In this document: positions 5,971 to 7,339 of the stretch, one piece after another
How positions within the stretch are numbered: position 1 is the stretch's first letter
Layout: every line of letters begins with the position of its first letter
Assembly (NCBI GenBank): GCA_031284845.1
Contig: JAITXH010000139.1
Span: 1 to 7,339 of the forward strand
DNA length: 7,339 nucleotides
Reading direction: 5' to 3'
Source: Puniceicoccales bacterium
GTDB lineage: Bacteria; Verrucomicrobiota; Verrucomicrobiia; Opitutales; UBA953
Notes under the pieces: model-generated
What the model was told of the DNA's origin: nothing
What the model saw: only the letters and a program-made list of their open reading frames with translations
Databases searched by the model: none
Position numbers and translations under genes: made by a program

Positions 5971-6111
5971 ATCCCCCGCAGGGATCGGACCATCTATCCC
6001 CTGAAGGGGGAAAATGTGAATAACCGCCGGTGAACCGCGAAGCGGTGTAACCCGCGGATAGCCCCCCCTCGTAACATCGTCCCCGCAGGGGGCGAACTAC
6101 GACGATGACGA
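5971..6111. repeat. Cluster of short C-run/G-run palindromes (possible REP-like or structured element)
   Basis: Four small inverted repeats lie in 140 bases: ATCCC/GGGAT (5971-5985, loop CCGCA), CCCC/GGGG (5998-6009, loop TGAA), ACCGC/GCGGT (6034-6046, loop GAA) and CCCC/GGGG (6081-6091, loop GCA). The last sits inside a longer interrupted stem, CATCGT (6075-6080) with ACGATG (6102-6107), extended by TCGT (6069-6072) with ACGA (6108-6111). CTATCC occurs at 5969 and 5994, and its complement GGATAG at 6056, so a wider fold is also possible. Three units share the shape T-C4-5-[GC/TG]-A-G3-5, suggesting degenerate copies of one unit. Stop codons and skewed composition argue against coding. Clusters like this are typical of dispersed intergenic repeats; whether it recurs in the genome cannot be seen here. 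Confidence 0.5.
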
Positions 6112-6313
6112 ATACTATAGTTTTCCGATTCACCAGCAGAGAATGGTAATTTTTTCCCAAGCTCGAGGGCAGTTGGAGCGCAAGTTCATATTCACCAGAG
6201 ACCGGGAATTACATTTGAAAGCAATTGACATCTCAAACGAAAAAAAGAGAACCGCTGACACGTGCGTGACCACCACGCGCGGCACCTCCACTCACCCCCA
6301 AAAAAGGAAAAAC
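6112..6313 (+). other. Leader region of the exported protein gene
   Basis: The reading frame of the downstream gene stays open through this stretch from ATG 6143, but its 57 codons look non-coding and a signal peptide with a Shine-Dalgarno sequence begins at 6314. A perfect TTGACA lies at 6225-6230 but has no acceptable -10 at normal spacing. A small hairpin, GCGTG (6264-6268) with CACGC (6274-6278), sits 36 bases before the start. No promoter is claimed. Confidence 0.4.
6304..6309 (+). promoter_or_regulatory. Shine-Dalgarno sequence of the exported protein gene
   Basis: AAGGAAA ahead of ATG 6314, with about five bases between the AGGA core and the start codon, is a good ribosome binding site. 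It fixes the start at 6314 rather than at 6143, and it is the only clear one among the genes of this window. Confidence 0.75.
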
Positions 6314-7303
6314 ATGCACCTCTTTGATACATCCATTTGCCGCGCTCTTGCGGCCCTTGCCCTCTGCCACTTTGTCCTGCCGCTGCACGCAGCGGACGCA
6401 TCCGCCACCGATGCCGCCACCGTCGGGAAACAGGCGGAAAAAGCGGACGGCAGCTTTTTGAACTGGCTGGATCAGCCGACCAAAAAGCAGTTGCCGGAAA
6501 ACCAATTGATAAAAATAACCATGCGAAATGACACCGACAGGCATGGGACGACAGGCGCGACATACCGGATCGCCTTAGATGGCAAAGCCTACATATTCGG
6601 GTCTTCTCCTGAAAAGGAGGGCGTTGGCATACTTTGCGTCGGTCACGATCTGAAACCTCGATGGTTCCCGTTGGGGAAAAACAAAGAGGTGCATTATCGG
6701 GGAAGCCTCCTGCTGTCTGATGTGGAGTTCCAAACGACACCCGAAGGCCCCTCACCGGTATTTTACTTTTTCCCGACACAGACGAGCGAGAATGATACTT
6801 CTATATACGTCGGACGCGTAAGCGCTTCCGGTGAAATCGTTTTGCAGGAACACAATTTTTTAACGCTGAAATCCATTCACGGATATCCTTTCCCTTACCA
6901 TCACCCCAGGACAAATTCCGTGTCCGTCTATCCACCAGCGCAGGGTGGCACCGCTCATGCGTTTGCAGAAGAGTTCACGTGGACGGATGGTGAAAAAATC
7001 ACCCTCTTTGCCGGGAAAAATTCCGTCCCGCTGAATCTGTATGTGTTGGACAAAGACGACAAGCTTCTCGGTGTGCGAAAACTGGCGTTTCCGCCGCTTC
7101 ACAGTGCCTATTTTTTGGCCTCGGAAGATGGCATAATTGTTAAGACGAAGCGCGAGCACGATAGTGCATGGAAGGACGAAATACTGTTGCCGGAGAAAAA
7201 ACTTTTGTCGGTGGAGTGCCCGACGGCTTCTTCTTGGTCGGGTAAAAAACTTTTCGTGGCACGAGCGCATTCTGAAGAAAGCGATACGTTCTACATTTGG
7301 TAG
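6314..7303 (+). CDS. Exported protein of unknown function
   Basis: The 329-residue product starts with a Sec-type signal peptide: a short n-region with Arg10, a hydrophobic stretch (ALAALALCHFVLPLHA), and likely cleavage after LHA (26) or ADA (29). The mature protein should be periplasmic or secreted. It begins with a polar Ala/Asp/Lys-rich segment (about 27-65). The rest looks all-beta, with recurring strand-turn patterns such as 'IYVGRVSASGEIVLQEH', 'LYVLDKDDKLLGVRKLAF' and 'GIIVKTKREHDSAWKDEILL', which resemble propeller-type repeats; that is inference from pattern only. The only mature cysteines are Cys108 and Cys302, which could form a disulfide. No catalytic motif, lipobox or PEP-CTERM tail was seen; it ends '...SDTFYIW'. 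Its DNA appears more A+T-rich than the genes to the left and it alone has a clear Shine-Dalgarno sequence, so it may be a later arrival. I do not recognise the family. Confidence 0.82.
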   Translation: MHLFDTSICRALAALALCHFVLPLHAADASATDAATVGKQAEKADGSFLNWLDQPTKKQLPENQLIKITMRNDTDRHGTTGATYRIALDGKAYIFGSSPEKEGVGILCVGHDLKPRWFPLGKNKEVHYRGSLLLSDVEFQTTPEGPSPVFYFFPTQTSENDTSIYVGRVSASGEIVLQEHNFLTLKSIHGYPFPYHHPRTNSVSVYPPAQGGTAHAFAEEFTWTDGEKITLFAGKNSVPLNLYVLDKDDKLLGVRKLAFPPLHSAYFLASEDGIIVKTKREHDSAWKDEILLPEKKLLSVECPTASSWSGKKLFVARAHSEESDTFYIW

Positions 7304-7339
7304 CCGCAGGCATCGGCGGACGAACACGGGGCAAGCACC

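Noticed and set aside
5971..6111. CRISPR array
   Set aside because: The repeated units are short palindromes of differing length and irregular spacing (about 25 to 80 bases), with no uniform repeat or unique spacers of constant size.
5969..6160. Minus-strand reading frame of 63 codons through the palindrome cluster
   Set aside because: It is translated from the repeat units themselves, has no start signal and looks like a typical spurious frame over repeated DNA.
6225..6253. TTGACA as the -35 of a sigma-70-type promoter
   Set aside because: No TATAAT-like hexamer lies 15-19 bases downstream.
6143..6313. N-terminal extension of the exported protein to ATG 6143
   Set aside because: The signal peptide begins at 6314 behind a good ribosome binding site, and the extension would bury it 57 residues in.

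Overview
The window looks like a piece of a chromosome from the PVC group, most probably Verrucomicrobiota and perhaps Opitutae. Three things suggest this: a DUF1549/DUF1553 protein, a protein type concentrated in Planctomycetes and Verrucomicrobia; an exosortase with a 'YSFGYLVP' N-terminal motif; and a very short omega subunit (RpoZ) next to SmpB. Most starts here lack a Shine-Dalgarno sequence. The organism call is inference from gene content, not from a search.

Left part, plus strand (1-2430). The 3' end of an oligopeptide-type ABC transporter ATPase overlaps the start of an exosortase gene (TGATG junction), so the two are probably translationally coupled. Next come two housekeeping genes, rpoZ (RNA polymerase omega) and smpB (trans-translation). 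Each has a G+C-rich hairpin with a T5 run immediately before its start codon.

Middle part, minus strand (2479-5708). Reading leftward from 5708 there is a DUF1549/DUF1553 protein with an N-terminal bacterial Ig-like (BIG2) domain, a WalJ/YycJ-like metallo-beta-lactamase-fold hydrolase, and a small putative lipoprotein. A convincing intrinsic terminator ends this block and faces smpB in a convergent gap. The most interesting observation is in the DUF1549/DUF1553 protein. Both cysteine motifs expected in the family (CxxCH in DUF1549, CxCER in DUF1553) are replaced position for position while the rest of both domains is well kept.

Right part (5709-7339). An intergenic stretch of about 600 bases carries a cluster of short C-run/G-run palindromes between about 5971 and 6111, resembling a dispersed structured repeat. 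It is followed by a plus-strand gene for an exported protein of unknown function, the only gene here with a clear Shine-Dalgarno sequence. No RNA genes, CRISPR array, insertion sequence or transposase were seen. No obviously new multi-gene system is present; the best leads are the cysteine-less DUF1549/DUF1553 protein, the hairpins before rpoZ and smpB, and the palindrome cluster.
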